NCBI RefSeq assembly: GCF_000222605.1
Contig: NZ_AFWF01000086.1
Location: 41,209-105,208, forward strand
Reading direction: 5' to 3'
Source of the DNA: Vibrio ichthyoenteri ATCC 700023
GTDB lineage: Bacteria; Pseudomonadota; Gammaproteobacteria; Enterobacterales; Vibrionaceae
DNA length: 64,000 nt
The translations under genes and the position numbers were made by a program. The notes under the pieces were generated by a model, which was not told the origin of the DNA, made no database searches, and was given only the letters and a program-made list of their open reading frames with translations. Numbering within the stretch: position 1 is the first letter of the stretch; every line of letters starts with the position of its first letter. This document shows, one piece after another, positions 9,155 through 19,126 of the stretch.

Positions 9155-10225
9155 ATGAGCAATCAAACTGTAGCAATCACGCCACCATCAATGAGTTTTC
9201 TAGACCGATATTTAACTATTTGGATATTTCTAGCCATGGCTATCGGCGTGGGAATCGGCGCCTTATGGCCACAGGTCGCGCAATGGAACCAAGCCATGTC
9301 CATCGGCAGTACTAACATCCCTTTAGCCATCGGCCTAATTTTGATGATGTACCCGCCACTCGCAAAAGTCGATTACAGCCTGCTGGGTAAGGTGCGAAAA
9401 GACAAACAAGCCATCAAGCTATCATTGTTTATGAACTGGATTGTCGGCCCAATTTTGATGTTTATCCTTGCGATCACCTTCCTTGCAGATAAACCTGGGT
9501 ATATGGTCGGCATCATACTGATTGGTTTAGCTCGTTGCATCGCCATGGTGCTTGTTTGGAATGATATTGGTGGTGGTAATAAAGAATACGGTGCAGCATT
9601 AGTCGCAATCAACAGTGCGTTTCAGATTGTCACTTATAGCTTTATGGCTTGGCTATTTATCACCGTACTACCCCCATTGTTTGGCTACCAAGGCTTCGAC
9701 GTAGATATCTCCATTTTAGATATCGCTGAAAGCGTATTGATTTATCTGGGTATCCCCTTCCTTGCGGGTTTTCTCAGTCGCAAATGGTTAGTAAAAGCAA
9801 AAGGTAACGATTGGTACAACAACGTCTTTATCCCTCGCATTTCACCGATTACATTAATTGCGCTATTGGGTACGATTGTGCTGATGTTTAGCTTAAAAGG
9901 AGAAATGATTCTCGAGCTACCTATGGACGTCGTGCGTGTGGCAGTGCCATTAACAATCTACTTTGTGGTGATGTTCTTTGTCAGCTTCTATGTCGGTAAG
10001 CGAATGGGTATCGAGTACGACAAAAATGCGTCGATTGCTTTCACTGCTACTGGCAATAACTTTGAGTTAGCGATTGCTGTTTCAATCGCTGTATTTGGCC
10101 TAAATTCAGACCAAGCATTTGCTGGCGTTATCGGGCCACTGATTGAGGTTCCCGTGCTTATTGCGTTAGTTAATGTCGCGTTACGCTTGAAGCAAAACTA
10201 TTCAATCAAGTCAATGGCCAAATAA
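9155..10225 (+). CDS. acr3: Acr3-type arsenite efflux permease
   Basis: 356 residues with about ten hydrophobic segments. The start is preceded by AGAGAAAG. The sequence fits the Acr3 (BART superfamily) arsenite exporter rather than ArsB: N-terminal [19 protein letters not shown], and the conserved cysteine in [13 protein letters not shown] that is needed for transport in this family. [18 protein letters not shown] near the C-terminus is also characteristic. It acts in the inner membrane, driven by the proton motive force. No arsC reductase, arsA or arsD lies nearby, so any arsenate reduction must be encoded elsewhere. Confidence 0.93.
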   Translation: MSNQTVAITPPSMSFLDRYLTIWIFLAMAIGVGIGALWPQVAQWNQAMSIGSTNIPLAIGLILMMYPPLAKVDYSLLGKVRKDKQAIKLSLFMNWIVGPILMFILAITFLADKPGYMVGIILIGLARCIAMVLVWNDIGGGNKEYGAALVAINSAFQIVTYSFMAWLFITVLPPLFGYQGFDVDISILDIAESVLIYLGIPFLAGFLSRKWLVKAKGNDWYNNVFIPRISPITLIALLGTIVLMFSLKGEMILELPMDVVRVAVPLTIYFVVMFFVSFYVGKRMGIEYDKNASIAFTATGNNFELAIAVSIAVFGLNSDQAFAGVIGPLIEVPVLIALVNVALRLKQNYSIKSMAK

Positions 10226-10233
10226 CCGATAAT

Positions 10234-10261
10234 AAAAAGAGGACTTAACGTCCTCTTTTTT
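10234..10261. terminator. Bidirectional terminator between acr3 and EIIC-EAL gene
   Basis: AAAAAGAGGAC and GTCCTCTTTTT form an 11-bp perfect stem with a TTAAC loop, so a U-run follows in either direction. It sits between two converging genes. Confidence 0.9.
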
Positions 10262-10266
10262 AGTTT

Positions 10267-12297
10267 TTAGTGAAATAACTTTTGCTCGATAATGTCAGAC
10301 AACGGCATCGGTTTATAGAAATAGTAACCTTGAATAAGGTGTATCCCTTGTTGCTGCATAAAATCAATTTCGTCTTGTTCTTCCACACCTTCGACCACAA
10401 TTTCAGCACCAATCGTACGAACTAATTGGCTAGTAAGACTAAACATCTCTTTGCCATTTTTTTGTTTCAGATTCAGCACCAACGAACGGTCGATTTTCAC
10501 TTTATCAAATTCGTAACGACTTAAATAACCAATCGATGAGTAGCCAGCGCCAAAGTCATCCAGAGCGATTTTAATGCCGATACCACGCAGCTCTTGCAGC
10601 ACGTTCCATGTTGTTTGTTCGTCTTGAATCAGTAAATCTTCAGTAATCTCAAATTCAACTTGTTTAAACGACAAGTTACTCTGCTCAATCATACGAATCA
10701 CGATTTTAGCGAAATTCTCTATTAAGAATGTATCTGGCGATATATTGATCGAGACTTTAAATTCCGGATCGACCGCCAGCGGACTTACCTCTTCCAACGC
10801 TTGTTTAACGACCCATAAGTCCACTTCAGAAGACAGGCCTAACTTAGTAAAGCTTGATAAAAACGTGGGTGGCGTAATCTTACCGTCATAACCCTTATGG
10901 CGAATCAACACTTCCAACGAATTAATTTTATCTCGCTGCATATCCACTTGGGGTTGGTAAAATAAGACAAAATCACCCGAGGTTTGCAACTGACTGATAT
11001 GTCTTTGCGCAGCAAGATTGGCACTCATCTGCGGCAGCATTCCCATCACTGTGCGGCTTTGGCCCATATCACGGTAGTTGAAAAAGTTATCTGATAAACC
11101 TTTAGTAAAAATGGCATTGGTGCCGATCACCTTATCCATTTGCTTAAAAAATGGCAGGTAAATGATCATACCAACAAGGATAATCACCGCTTGCAATAAC
11201 ACAGCAGCGAGGTCATTTCCGGTTGCGTTATAGCCGCTTAATAATGCTGGCGTCATCCAGCTTACAAATGTTTCGACCGGCGAAACCAACCCAAGCGAAG
11301 TCGCTAAGTAGGCAAGCAGTAACCCCGCTAATGGAGCCAACAAGAAAGGCACAATTAGCAATGGATTAAAAATCACCGGTAAGCCGAATAAAATAGGCTC
11401 ATTGATATTAAACAGACTCAATACTAAGGTGGCAAATGCGAGTGTTCGATAACCTTTGTTTTTGGTGAAAAACAGCATACATAAAACCAGACTTAGCGTG
11501 TTACCAGCCCCGCCCATTCCAGCATAAATATCATAAAAATTGCTGGTCAAAATAGGTAACGGAACACCAAAATCCGCGTATAAGTTGTAACTTTGCGCTG
11601 AAAACTCGTAAAGTTCACTTTTTAGTGGTGCCAGTACAATATGACCATTAATGCCGATACTCCAAAACATATTGCGCGCTAACTCATAAAGCATCGCATC
11701 ACCTAGAGAGTACTCGTTTAAGCTAGGAATAAGCTTGAAAAATTCACCGCTTGAAATCACCCATCCTTTAAGTAGCACACCTGCTCCCACATAAAGAACG
11801 ACCATAAACATCGCCGCCCCCACCAAGTTGATCGTTTGATCAACAACATTCGGCAGTTCAGACTCAACAAACAGTTTCTTCTTTTCGAAGATTTGAGTGG
11901 TTTTACTCACTAGCAACGGAATAATAATCGCGAGTGGATAGTTAGTCGGAATGATAGAGCCCGCCTGGAGCATTCCCCATTCATGGCCAAGGATGACATA
12001 TATTAGCAATGCTGGCGTAATCACATTCGCCCGAGAGGTTTTGTGCAACGTCGCCAAAAACTGTGAATAGTAGACCACGAGTAGAATCGGAAACAGCTTC
12101 CAAACCAGTGTGCTAATAAATTGTATTTTTCCAGCTACCAATGTGAAACCGGCCATAGATAAGCCAGTACTGATCAACATACAAAACGCTGATAACAAAC
12201 TGATAGGCAAAAGCATCAGAAAGACATTACATAAGCCATTAATGTAGTCGTTTTCCGATGTTTTAGAGAATATGCGATAAAATGATTTTGTGTTCAT
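10267..12297 (-). CDS. PTS EIIC-like membrane sensor fused to an EAL c-di-GMP phosphodiesterase
   Basis: About 676 residues from the ATG at 12297; an upstream in-frame GTG at 12324 is possible but has no ribosome binding site. Residues 1 to about 400 are a multispanning domain of the lactose/cellobiose EIIC type, with GGAGNTLSL and NEPILFGLPVIFNPLL. No EIIA or EIIB domain is attached. Residues about 430-670 form an EAL domain with most catalytic motifs: EVL in place of EAL, NIS, EITED, LDDFGAGYSS, KIDRS, VEGVE and QGYYFYKP. The enzyme is therefore probably an active c-di-GMP phosphodiesterase. The EIIC part could sense or transport a sugar and tune c-di-GMP turnover (inference). It stands alone as a single gene. 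Confidence 0.9.
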   Translation of the reverse strand: MNTKSFYRIFSKTSENDYINGLCNVFLMLLPISLLSAFCMLISTGLSMAGFTLVAGKIQFISTLVWKLFPILLVVYYSQFLATLHKTSRANVITPALLIYVILGHEWGMLQAGSIIPTNYPLAIIIPLLVSKTTQIFEKKKLFVESELPNVVDQTINLVGAAMFMVVLYVGAGVLLKGWVISSGEFFKLIPSLNEYSLGDAMLYELARNMFWSIGINGHIVLAPLKSELYEFSAQSYNLYADFGVPLPILTSNFYDIYAGMGGAGNTLSLVLCMLFFTKNKGYRTLAFATLVLSLFNINEPILFGLPVIFNPLLIVPFLLAPLAGLLLAYLATSLGLVSPVETFVSWMTPALLSGYNATGNDLAAVLLQAVIILVGMIIYLPFFKQMDKVIGTNAIFTKGLSDNFFNYRDMGQSRTVMGMLPQMSANLAAQRHISQLQTSGDFVLFYQPQVDMQRDKINSLEVLIRHKGYDGKITPPTFLSSFTKLGLSSEVDLWVVKQALEEVSPLAVDPEFKVSINISPDTFLIENFAKIVIRMIEQSNLSFKQVEFEITEDLLIQDEQTTWNVLQELRGIGIKIALDDFGAGYSSIGYLSRYEFDKVKIDRSLVLNLKQKNGKEMFSLTSQLVRTIGAEIVVEGVEEQDEIDFMQQQGIHLIQGYYFYKPMPLSDIIEQKLFH

Positions 12298-12588
12298 TGG
12301 GGCTTCAATTTCCAATATTTGCACTAAGCAATATTTTTAGAAAAAAATGCCGCACCGAATCTATCCTTGAGTCGTCGTACCCGAGAGTAGTTGATCTTTC
12401 AACAGTTGCGCCATACTGACTGCTCGCTGAGAGCATCGTTGCTAATTTTGTTTAATATTATGAATAAGCAAGCAGGCGCACGTTACCTTCTATACCGCAA
12501 TATTTCCATTGCGATATTTTATCGTTACGATTTGAAGTAGTTAGGATGGGCTATTATGCATTTATCCCATAAATAACAGCCACTTAAT
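12298..12588. other. Intergenic region with a hairpin
   Basis: The only structure I see is an imperfect 10-bp stem at 12492-12517 (ATACCGCAAT against ATTGCGATAT, one mismatch). It is not followed by a convincing U-run on the minus strand, so whether it ends the MscS transcript is unclear. The region should carry the promoter of the EIIC-EAL gene. Confidence 0.35.
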
Positions 12589-13440
12589 TTATATTCCTTC
12601 TTTATTTTCATCAAATCGTTGCGTGTACATTTCCATAAAATCTTGGCGAATTAATTGTTCAAGATGATTGGCTTGTTCTGTAGGGCAAAACAACATGACA
12701 TGGACAGCCTGTTCGCCTGTGGCGGTGCTGTTGATATGGATGTGAGGTTCCGAACCTGGCAAGTCAACTCCAGCATGTTTTTCGATAACCGAGTTATAGC
12801 GGCGCGCCACTTCGATGAATGATTGACAGTGTTCTTCGACCTTAAGATTTAGGCTAGGTAGTAGCGGATACAAATTCACAAAATCTCTCACCACAATACT
12901 AAAATCGTGGTAGACATAGCGCTTCATGAAGTTAAGATTTTTGACAGGATAAGTAAAAAACATACTGTTGGGTAAAGTGGCCGTTTTACCGGTAAAGTGG
13001 TACTGGCCATGATATAGATCGATTTCTTGTATTACTGTGGCCATCATATTGTGTTCGATCACCTCGCCACAAAGTTTTCCCACTTCAATCCAATCGCCAA
13101 TTCGAAAAGAACGCGAACTCGCACGTTGAATCGAGCCCGTAAAACATAAGATGATTTCTTTACTTGCCACCACAACAGCAACAGCAATTGCCGTCAATGA
13201 CAAAGCAAATTCATTAATTTCCGACTGCCACAAAATGAATAGCGTAAGCACCGTCGCCGCAAATGCACCATTTTTCGTTCTGGACATCCAATTGCGTTGA
13301 TCTTCGGATAAAAAGGCGACATCTCCGCGAATTTTAGCCAAGGTAATACGTCGTACAAGCGAGATCAACAATATAATCAGAGCTGAAAATGCTAGCTTGT
13401 GAGTTAGAAGAAAATCGATAACAACTTGTACTTTCTCCAC
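12589..13440 (-). CDS. MscS-family small-conductance mechanosensitive channel
   Basis: 283 residues. The GTG start is supported by AGGAG six bases upstream. Hydrophobic segments occur at about residues 15-32, 55-72 and 78-95. The last is alanine/valine-rich (LTAIAVAVVVASKEIILCFTG) and should line the pore. A beta domain follows, with the MscS hallmark FRIGDWIEVG and a downstream LPNSMFF. The protein would open in the inner membrane under hypo-osmotic tension. It is closer to short YbdG-like forms than to the very large MscK types. It lies about 80 bp after the DM13 gene, and the two may be co-transcribed. Confidence 0.85.
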   Translation of the reverse strand: MEKVQVVIDFLLTHKLAFSALIILLISLVRRITLAKIRGDVAFLSEDQRNWMSRTKNGAFAATVLTLFILWQSEINEFALSLTAIAVAVVVASKEIILCFTGSIQRASSRSFRIGDWIEVGKLCGEVIEHNMMATVIQEIDLYHGQYHFTGKTATLPNSMFFTYPVKNLNFMKRYVYHDFSIVVRDFVNLYPLLPSLNLKVEEHCQSFIEVARRYNSVIEKHAGVDLPGSEPHIHINSTATGEQAVHVMLFCPTEQANHLEQLIRQDFMEMYTQRFDENKEGI

Positions 13441-13522
13441 GATCTACTCCTATCAATACTATGTGGTTACTTTATTTTTACTTTTCAGCATAAATTTCCC
13501 ACACTAAGCCGATAAAATCCAG

Positions 13523-13993
13523 CTAGTTATATCGTGCAGAGGTAATAAATTGGTTAAAACTTTCGCACCATACAATGACAGTATTGAACTCTTCGATCCG
13601 AATATCAGCGGGAAGATCGATAGAAAACCGATCAAAGGTCCTGATATCCCCCACCTTCACCATACTATTTTTATGCTCATGAAATGCAGCTTCAGTTTCA
13701 ATATAGGTCGGAGAAAGATAAAGCTTATAATCAGGCCCTGGAGCCAACTCACCAATAAAAACGACCTGACTGTCACTGAGTGACACAGATCCTTCTCCCC
13801 AATGGAGAAAGTCGCTATCTTGTCGTTCTCGCTGAAATGTGCCGGTAAAAAGTGCATGGTTCGAAACTTGCTCCACCACCGTGATCTCAGGTGAAGTCGG
13901 TTGCGTCAGAATGGGCAATGCGTAAATACCTAACACAAAGCCCACTATACCAATCAACAAATGTGACAATAACAGCAACGCGCCTTTGATCAT
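13523..13993 (-). CDS. DM13-domain membrane-anchored protein
   Basis: 156 residues; the start has GGAG upstream. An N-terminal membrane anchor (about residues 5-30) is followed by a single extracytoplasmic domain with the DM13 signatures GPDYKLYLSP and VIVWCESFNQFI, the latter holding the conserved cysteine. DM13 has been proposed to act in electron transfer, but its function in bacteria is not settled. It is followed by the MscS channel gene on the same strand. Confidence 0.8.
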   Translation of the reverse strand: MIKGALLLLSHLLIGIVGFVLGIYALPILTQPTSPEITVVEQVSNHALFTGTFQRERQDSDFLHWGEGSVSLSDSQVVFIGELAPGPDYKLYLSPTYIETEAAFHEHKNSMVKVGDIRTFDRFSIDLPADIRIEEFNTVIVWCESFNQFITSARYN

Positions 13994-14043
13994 CTTTCAC
14001 TCCGGAATTAAGGTCTTTCCTTAATCCTAGAGCAATCAGCGTA

Positions 14044-15273
14044 TTATCGGTAATTGAGTGCGGTTTTTTCTGACAGCTTCACAATAACCTTAACCGCATC
14101 CAGCATGCCTTCAACCGTAATGAACTCATGGATACCGTGGAAATTGTACCCACCCGTGAAAATATTCGGGCAAGGCAATCCCATAAACGACAAACGCGCA
14201 CCGTCAGTTCCACCACGAATCGGTTTAATATTAGGTTGGATATCACACTCAATCATTGCTTGTTTGGCTAGCTCAATAATATGTGGGAACGGTTCAACCA
14301 TTTCTTTCATATTGAAATAGTTATCACTTAGCTTAAGTTCGACATGCCCTTTGTGTAACTCAGCATTTAAACTATCCACATGACGTTGCATGAGAGCTTT
14401 ACGTTCTTCTAGACCCGCTCGGTCAAAGTCGCGAATGATGTACCCCAACTCACAACGAGCAACCGACATCTCTGCTGATTTCAGGTGATAAAACCCTTGA
14501 TAACCCTCTGTGCATTCGGGTGTTTGTTCTGCTGGCATCATCATCTGAAAACGCGCTGCTATGTTCATGGCGTTGACCATTTTATCTTTGGCCGTTCCCG
14601 GATGAACATTAATGCCATGAAAAATAACATCGGCACTGGTTGCGTTGAAATTTTCAAATTCTAATTCGCCCACCGGGCCACCATCGATCGTATAAGCCCA
14701 CTTAGCGCCAAATTTATCGACATTAAACAAATCAGCACCTCGGCCAATTTCTTCATCTGGTGTAAAGCCAATACAAATATCACCATGCTCAATATCTGGG
14801 TTCTTTATCAACACGGCCATCGCCGTAATAATCTCCGCGATGCCGGCTTTATTATCTGCTCCTAACAAGGTAGAACCATCGGTGCAGATAATATTGTGGC
14901 CATGTAAATTATGTAGCTCGGGATAGTGAATTGGAGACAACACTTCATCACCCTTACCTAAGGCGATATCACCACCTTGATAATTTTCAACGATTTGTGG
15001 CGTCACGTTTTTACCCGAGGCGTCAGGAGCCGTATCCATATGGGCAATGAAACCAATCGCCGGGACAGGATAATCAACATTGCTTGGTAAGCGAGCCATT
15101 AAGTAGCCATTGTCATCAAGAGAAACATCGCTCAAACCTAGTTCAAGCAATTCAAGTTTCAAGGCATGAGCAAATGTACGTTGACCTTCACTACTGGGGC
15201 AATGCGTTTCACGAGGATTAGACTGAGTGTCAAAAGTGACATAACGTAAAAAGCGTTCAACCAAATTATTCAT
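14044..15273 (-). CDS. pepT: Peptidase T (tripeptide aminopeptidase)
   Basis: 409 residues, the normal PepT length. Dinuclear zinc M20 motifs are present: HMDTAPD (His ligand and catalytic Asp), the bridging Asp in GADNKAG, the catalytic pair in [14 protein letters not shown], and the C-terminal metal-binding His in [11 protein letters not shown]. It removes the N-terminal residue from tripeptides in the cytoplasm. It lies downstream of nupC on the same strand, separated by a terminator, so it has its own promoter in the 180 bp gap. Confidence 0.97.
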   Translation of the reverse strand: MNNLVERFLRYVTFDTQSNPRETHCPSSEGQRTFAHALKLELLELGLSDVSLDDNGYLMARLPSNVDYPVPAIGFIAHMDTAPDASGKNVTPQIVENYQGGDIALGKGDEVLSPIHYPELHNLHGHNIICTDGSTLLGADNKAGIAEIITAMAVLIKNPDIEHGDICIGFTPDEEIGRGADLFNVDKFGAKWAYTIDGGPVGELEFENFNATSADVIFHGINVHPGTAKDKMVNAMNIAARFQMMMPAEQTPECTEGYQGFYHLKSAEMSVARCELGYIIRDFDRAGLEERKALMQRHVDSLNAELHKGHVELKLSDNYFNMKEMVEPFPHIIELAKQAMIECDIQPNIKPIRGGTDGARLSFMGLPCPNIFTGGYNFHGIHEFITVEGMLDAVKVIVKLSEKTALNYR

Positions 15274-15404
15274 AAAAACGGACTTCCAATTAAAATCATC
15301 CGCTTAATACTACGCCCTCAATCGCAGAGAATTTTGCTGTAAATCATGATTTTATCATTCCTGTTGTTGAAGCGATTTTTATTGACCACTGAAGACAAAT
15401 TCAA

Positions 15405-15440
15405 AGTAAAAAAAACGCCTCTATCAAAGAGGCGTTTTCT
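15405..15440 (-). terminator. Terminator downstream of nupC
   Basis: AAAACGCCTCT (15412-15422) pairs with AGAGGCGTTTT (15428-15438). On the minus strand a run of Ts follows, as expected for the end of the nupC transcript. Confidence 0.9.
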
Positions 15441-15454
15441 AATAAACTTTTTAA

Positions 15455-16663
15455 TTAAAGCAGAATGAAGATACCCGCTAAGCAAGCACTCATTAAGTTT
15501 GCCAATGTTCCAGCAGCAACCGCTTTAAGACCAAGATTGGCCACTTCAGCGCGACGATCTGGCGCAATAACCCCAATCGAACCCAACTGAATCGCAATTG
15601 AACCAATATTGGCAAAGCCACACAGAGCAAAAGTAATGATAACTTGAGAATGTTCAGATAAAAGTTGCTTGTGTTCTACAAAATCAATGAACGCAACGAA
15701 CTCATTCATGATGATTTTTTGGCCGATGTAAGAACCCGCCATTAACACTTCATGCTTTGGCACACCAATGACCCATGCAAGCGGAGCAAATAGATAGCCA
15801 AAGATACCTTGTAGAGTGATACCCGACAAACCGACAAGTTCGCCCATGTTCTCAAGGCCAGTGTTCACCATCGCAATCACAGACACAAACGCAATCAGCA
15901 TAGTCCCGACGGCAACAGCCACTTTCATACCGTTCATCGCACCACTTGCAAGCGCATCAATAACATTGCTCTCTTGCGCTTTGTCCATGGCAATTTCTGT
16001 TTGATCAACCGGTACATCACGTTCAGGAACAATGATTTTCGCCATCATTAAGCTACCCGGTGCTGCCATAAAACTGGCCGCAATCAGGTACTTAAGTTCC
16101 ACGCCAAGACCGGCGTAACCACCCAGCACGCTACCAGCAACCGAAGCCATGCCTGCTGACATAACCACAAACAACTCTGAGCGGGTCATTCGCGATAAGA
16201 ATGGACGGACAAGAAGTGGCGATTCGCCTTGAGAAAGAAAGATGTTGCCTGTAGCAACCAAAGATTCAGCTTTACTTGTACCCAAGAATTTTTGGATACC
16301 GCCACCGATAAACTCAATAACCTTCTGCATAATACCTAGGTAGTAGAGAGCAGAAATCAGCGCGCTAAAGAAGATAATAATAGGAAGGACGCGCACAGCA
16401 AAAATAAAACCAGAAGTAGCGAGGTCACCAAACAGGAATTTGATGCCTTCATCCGCGAAAGAAAGCAATCCAGCCACTGCGCTACTCATGCTGGTTAAAG
16501 CCGCTTGGCCCAACGGAAAATAAAGCACTAGAGCAGCAAAACCCACTTGCAACAACAACGCTCTCGACACTGTTTTCCAGTTAATTGATTTGCGACTTTC
16601 AGACAGCAACACCGCACAGCCGATCAGAGCTAGAACGCCGATTAAACCAAATAATACATTCAC
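15455..16663 (-). CDS. nupC: NupC-family concentrative nucleoside transporter
   Basis: 402 residues with many membrane segments and the CNT hallmarks FLSQGESPLLVRPFL, GVPKHEVLMAGSYIGQK and CGFANIGSIAIQLG. The family imports nucleosides with H+ or Na+ across the inner membrane. Two PurR-type boxes upstream suggest that purine availability represses it. The start is supported by AAGGTAA upstream. The three-letter name follows family usage; Vibrio carry several paralogues, so the exact substrate range is open. Confidence 0.92.
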   Translation of the reverse strand: MNVLFGLIGVLALIGCAVLLSESRKSINWKTVSRALLLQVGFAALVLYFPLGQAALTSMSSAVAGLLSFADEGIKFLFGDLATSGFIFAVRVLPIIIFFSALISALYYLGIMQKVIEFIGGGIQKFLGTSKAESLVATGNIFLSQGESPLLVRPFLSRMTRSELFVVMSAGMASVAGSVLGGYAGLGVELKYLIAASFMAAPGSLMMAKIIVPERDVPVDQTEIAMDKAQESNVIDALASGAMNGMKVAVAVGTMLIAFVSVIAMVNTGLENMGELVGLSGITLQGIFGYLFAPLAWVIGVPKHEVLMAGSYIGQKIIMNEFVAFIDFVEHKQLLSEHSQVIITFALCGFANIGSIAIQLGSIGVIAPDRRAEVANLGLKAVAAGTLANLMSACLAGIFILL

Positions 16664-16776
16664 TTTAGATTACCTTTACAAGCATTGAGTTGGTAGCTGG
16701 TCCGGTCCGTGGGGTCATTCACCATTCCGTGTGACGGCTTGTAATTGGTTGAGCTGATGCTCATAACCGGGCGGAA

Positions 16777-16808
16777 AGTATAAACATCAATGTGAGATAT
16801 TCATCACA
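16777..16808 (-). promoter_or_regulatory. Possible nupC promoter and CRP-like site
   Basis: On the minus strand a TATACT (16777-16782) could be the -10 element. A CRP-like element sits at 16793-16808 (TGAGA, six bases, TCACA; one mismatch in the left half). Spacing to the predicted start is not a standard class I or II distance, so the assignment is tentative. Confidence 0.35.
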
Positions 16809-16815
16809 TATTTTC

Positions 16816-16831
16816 ACGCAAACGTTCAAGC
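16816..16831. promoter_or_regulatory. PurR box 1 upstream of nupC
   Basis: ACGCAAACGTT matches the first 11 positions of the E. coli PurR consensus ACGCAAACGTTTNCNT; the end diverges. A second copy lies exactly 31 bp away, about three helical turns, on the same DNA face. Confidence 0.65.
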
Positions 16832-16846
16832 GAACAATTATTAACC

Positions 16847-16862
16847 ACGCAAACGTTTTGTT
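16847..16862. promoter_or_regulatory. PurR box 2 upstream of nupC
   Basis: ACGCAAACGTTTTG is a near-perfect match to the PurR consensus and repeats the preceding box. CACGCAAACGTT is identical at 16815-16826 and 16846-16857. Confidence 0.7.
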
Positions 16863-17256
16863 ATTTCTGCGTTAAATCCTAACACGCTGCCAATTGTTGG
16901 GACTTATGTCGCAAAACAACACAGAAAAGCAACTGTTTGCATAATTATTTCCACAAAACTGCGCCATCTTTTCTATGTTTAATACAGTTAACGTACTCAA
17001 AGCGTTCACTACAACGTCAACGGTAAATCCTTAAATATATCCACTATACTTTCATCCCCGCTTATTTCGCGGGGTTCTTTTTATCGCCTAAAGTACGGAT
17101 AAATGGTTCATTGTGTCGATTTCTCTACTAATAGTATTGATTGATTTGATCCGGATTCCATCTTACTAATGTACCAATGTAAGCCATAGTAATCGCTATG
17201 AAACATAACGTATAACAACCAGCAATACGTTAATATTCAGTTACAAGGCGCTCGCG
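16863..17256. other. Intergenic region with an orphan terminator; possible sRNA
   Basis: This stretch lies between the divergent nupC and chemoreceptor genes. It contains a good rho-independent terminator in the plus direction (17056-17082) with no plus-strand ORF before it. The 150-180 bases upstream could be a small RNA, or the terminator could sit in a long leader of the chemoreceptor gene. No clear promoter was found. Confidence 0.35.
17056..17082 (+). terminator. Orphan rho-independent terminator
   Basis: CCCCGC (17056-17061) pairs with GCGGGG (17069-17074) around a 7-base loop and is followed by TTCTTTTT. No coding gene ends upstream on this strand. Confidence 0.75.
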
Positions 17257-18888
17257 ATGAAAAACCTTCCCATCTCTTTTAAGGTCAGCATTCCTCTGAT
17301 TGCAGTACTCTCTACACTGCTCTTTTCCACTCTATTTTCGATGTACCAAGCAAACAATCAAAAAGAGCTAAATCGACAGCTCAATGCCAGTGTGTTACCG
17401 GCTTTTACCAATTTGGAAGATGCATATCGCGACCTTTATCAAGTTATGGTTGCCGCGATGAATATTTACCGAGTTAGCGACCCTGAGCAAATTGCTTACC
17501 ATACCGAAGAATATTTTGATAACGCCAAGAAAGCGATACCGCGTATGCAATCTACGCTTCCTTTATATTCCCAAGGCTTGCTGAGCGCAGAAACTCGCAT
17601 CAACTACGACACCATGCTCTCAACCGCTGAGGTATGGCTAAATTCTTTCAAACCAATGTTTAATGATCCCTCACAAGCTGAAGGCTACTTCAACCAAAAC
17701 GAACAGCAGATTGAAAAACAATTTAAAGTGATCCGTGACAATCTTGGAGTTATCAAAGACGACATCGAGGTGCAAAAGAATCGATTAGTGTCTGAAGTAA
17801 ACGCATCAATTTCTCGCTCAAATATTGCATTACAATTTGGCGCGGCATTTGCTGTGTTAGTTGCATTACTCGCTTTTTGGATGAACAGTCGATTTGTCGT
17901 TAAACCAATCAAGTCGCTACAAGTTACGATGAACGATATTAGCCAAGGGGAAGCGGACCTTTCTCAGCGTATTGATATTGATACCAAAGATGAACTCGGT
18001 GCACTGGCTAGCTCTTTTAATACTTTTGTGTCTCGAATTCATACTACCGTTGAGCAAGTCGTCATATCTTCCAATGCGGTTCGTGCAGAAATGGAGAATA
18101 TCAAATCCATCACACGCGGTATGGCGAACTTCAGTAGTAGCCAACAACAAGAAAGTGAAATGGTCGCCACGGCAGTTTCAGAAATGCTAGCGACTACTGA
18201 AACGGTAAGTGAACATGCGATCGTTGCAGCAGATTCGAGTCGCAATGCGAACAAAGAAGCCGAAACAACCAACGCAACGATTACGTCAACAGTGAGTTCA
18301 ATTGAATCGCTTTCCAATGATGTGAGTAACGCTAGCAGTGTCATCAATACATTGGACAGTGATGTCGGTAATATTGTGACCATTTTGGACGTAATTCGCG
18401 ATATAGCAGAGCAAACCAACCTACTCGCCCTCAATGCAGCGATTGAAGCGGCACGTGCAGGTGAACAAGGTCGAGGCTTTGCCGTTGTTGCTGACGAAGT
18501 CCGCTCGCTTGCCAGCCGCACCCAACAGAGTACAGGTGAGATACAGGCCATGATTGAACGTCTTAAAGACGGAGCGAAACGCGCCGTCACCGTGATGGAC
18601 TCTAGCCAACAAAGCAGCAGCGAAACGATTTCAACCGCGCAGTCTGCAGCACTTTCTCTTAATACTATTCGTGCTGCGATAGAGAGTATTAACGACATGA
18701 ACGATCAAATCGCCATTGCCGCGACGGAACAAGCTAGCGTCGCCAATGAGGTTAACGGCAACATTCATCGCATTGCAGGCAACAGCCAACAAATGGTTGA
18801 GATGGTCAACAGCGCAGATAACGCATGCAGTAGTTTGGATGATCAATGTCGACACTTGGATCAATTAGTGGCCGAATTTAAAGTATAA
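17257..18888 (+). CDS. Methyl-accepting chemotaxis protein
   Basis: 543 residues. A short N-terminal cytoplasmic stretch leads to TM1 (about 11-30), then a helical periplasmic ligand domain of about 155 residues of the four-helix-bundle type. TM2 lies near 190-208, followed by a HAMP domain (about 210-265) and a long signalling coiled coil. The hairpin tip is the highly conserved [20 protein letters not shown] with [15 protein letters not shown]. The C-terminus lacks the NWETF-type tether for CheR/CheB. It would signal through CheA/CheW; the ligand is unknown. It is a single gene ending at its own terminator. Confidence 0.95.
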   Translation: MKNLPISFKVSIPLIAVLSTLLFSTLFSMYQANNQKELNRQLNASVLPAFTNLEDAYRDLYQVMVAAMNIYRVSDPEQIAYHTEEYFDNAKKAIPRMQSTLPLYSQGLLSAETRINYDTMLSTAEVWLNSFKPMFNDPSQAEGYFNQNEQQIEKQFKVIRDNLGVIKDDIEVQKNRLVSEVNASISRSNIALQFGAAFAVLVALLAFWMNSRFVVKPIKSLQVTMNDISQGEADLSQRIDIDTKDELGALASSFNTFVSRIHTTVEQVVISSNAVRAEMENIKSITRGMANFSSSQQQESEMVATAVSEMLATTETVSEHAIVAADSSRNANKEAETTNATITSTVSSIESLSNDVSNASSVINTLDSDVGNIVTILDVIRDIAEQTNLLALNAAIEAARAGEQGRGFAVVADEVRSLASRTQQSTGEIQAMIERLKDGAKRAVTVMDSSQQSSSETISTAQSAALSLNTIRAAIESINDMNDQIAIAATEQASVANEVNGNIHRIAGNSQQMVEMVNSADNACSSLDDQCRHLDQLVAEFKV

Positions 18889-18904
18889 ACACGCTTTTGT
18901 AACC

Positions 18905-18934
18905 AAAGCCCAGCCCACTCGCTGGGCTTTTTTA
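18905..18934 (+). terminator. Terminator of the chemoreceptor gene
   Basis: AAAGCCCAGC and GCTGGGCTTT form a 10-bp stem with a CCACTC loop, followed by TTTT. Confidence 0.92.
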
Positions 18935-19126
18935 TGCTCAACGAACTGGATGGATTGTGACTGCTGAGATTAAACACGCGGTTATGAAGTTTGAACTTGC
19001 ACGACGACTTTCTAATGAAAATTATCGACCATGTCGAAATATTGATTCAATTGTGATCGATGGCCATTTACGCTGCTGATATTTTCAGCAATATTATATT
19101 TCCGATATTTATTGAGTGGTGAAATC

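Noticed and set aside
12324-12324. GTG start nine codons upstream for the EIIC-EAL gene
   Set aside because: No ribosome binding site precedes it; the ATG at 12297 has GGAA/GAAG upstream, though still weak.
18039-18698. Minus-strand ORF of 219 codons
   Set aside because: It is antisense to the conserved signalling domain of the chemoreceptor; alanine/serine-rich coiled-coil codons leave the complement open.
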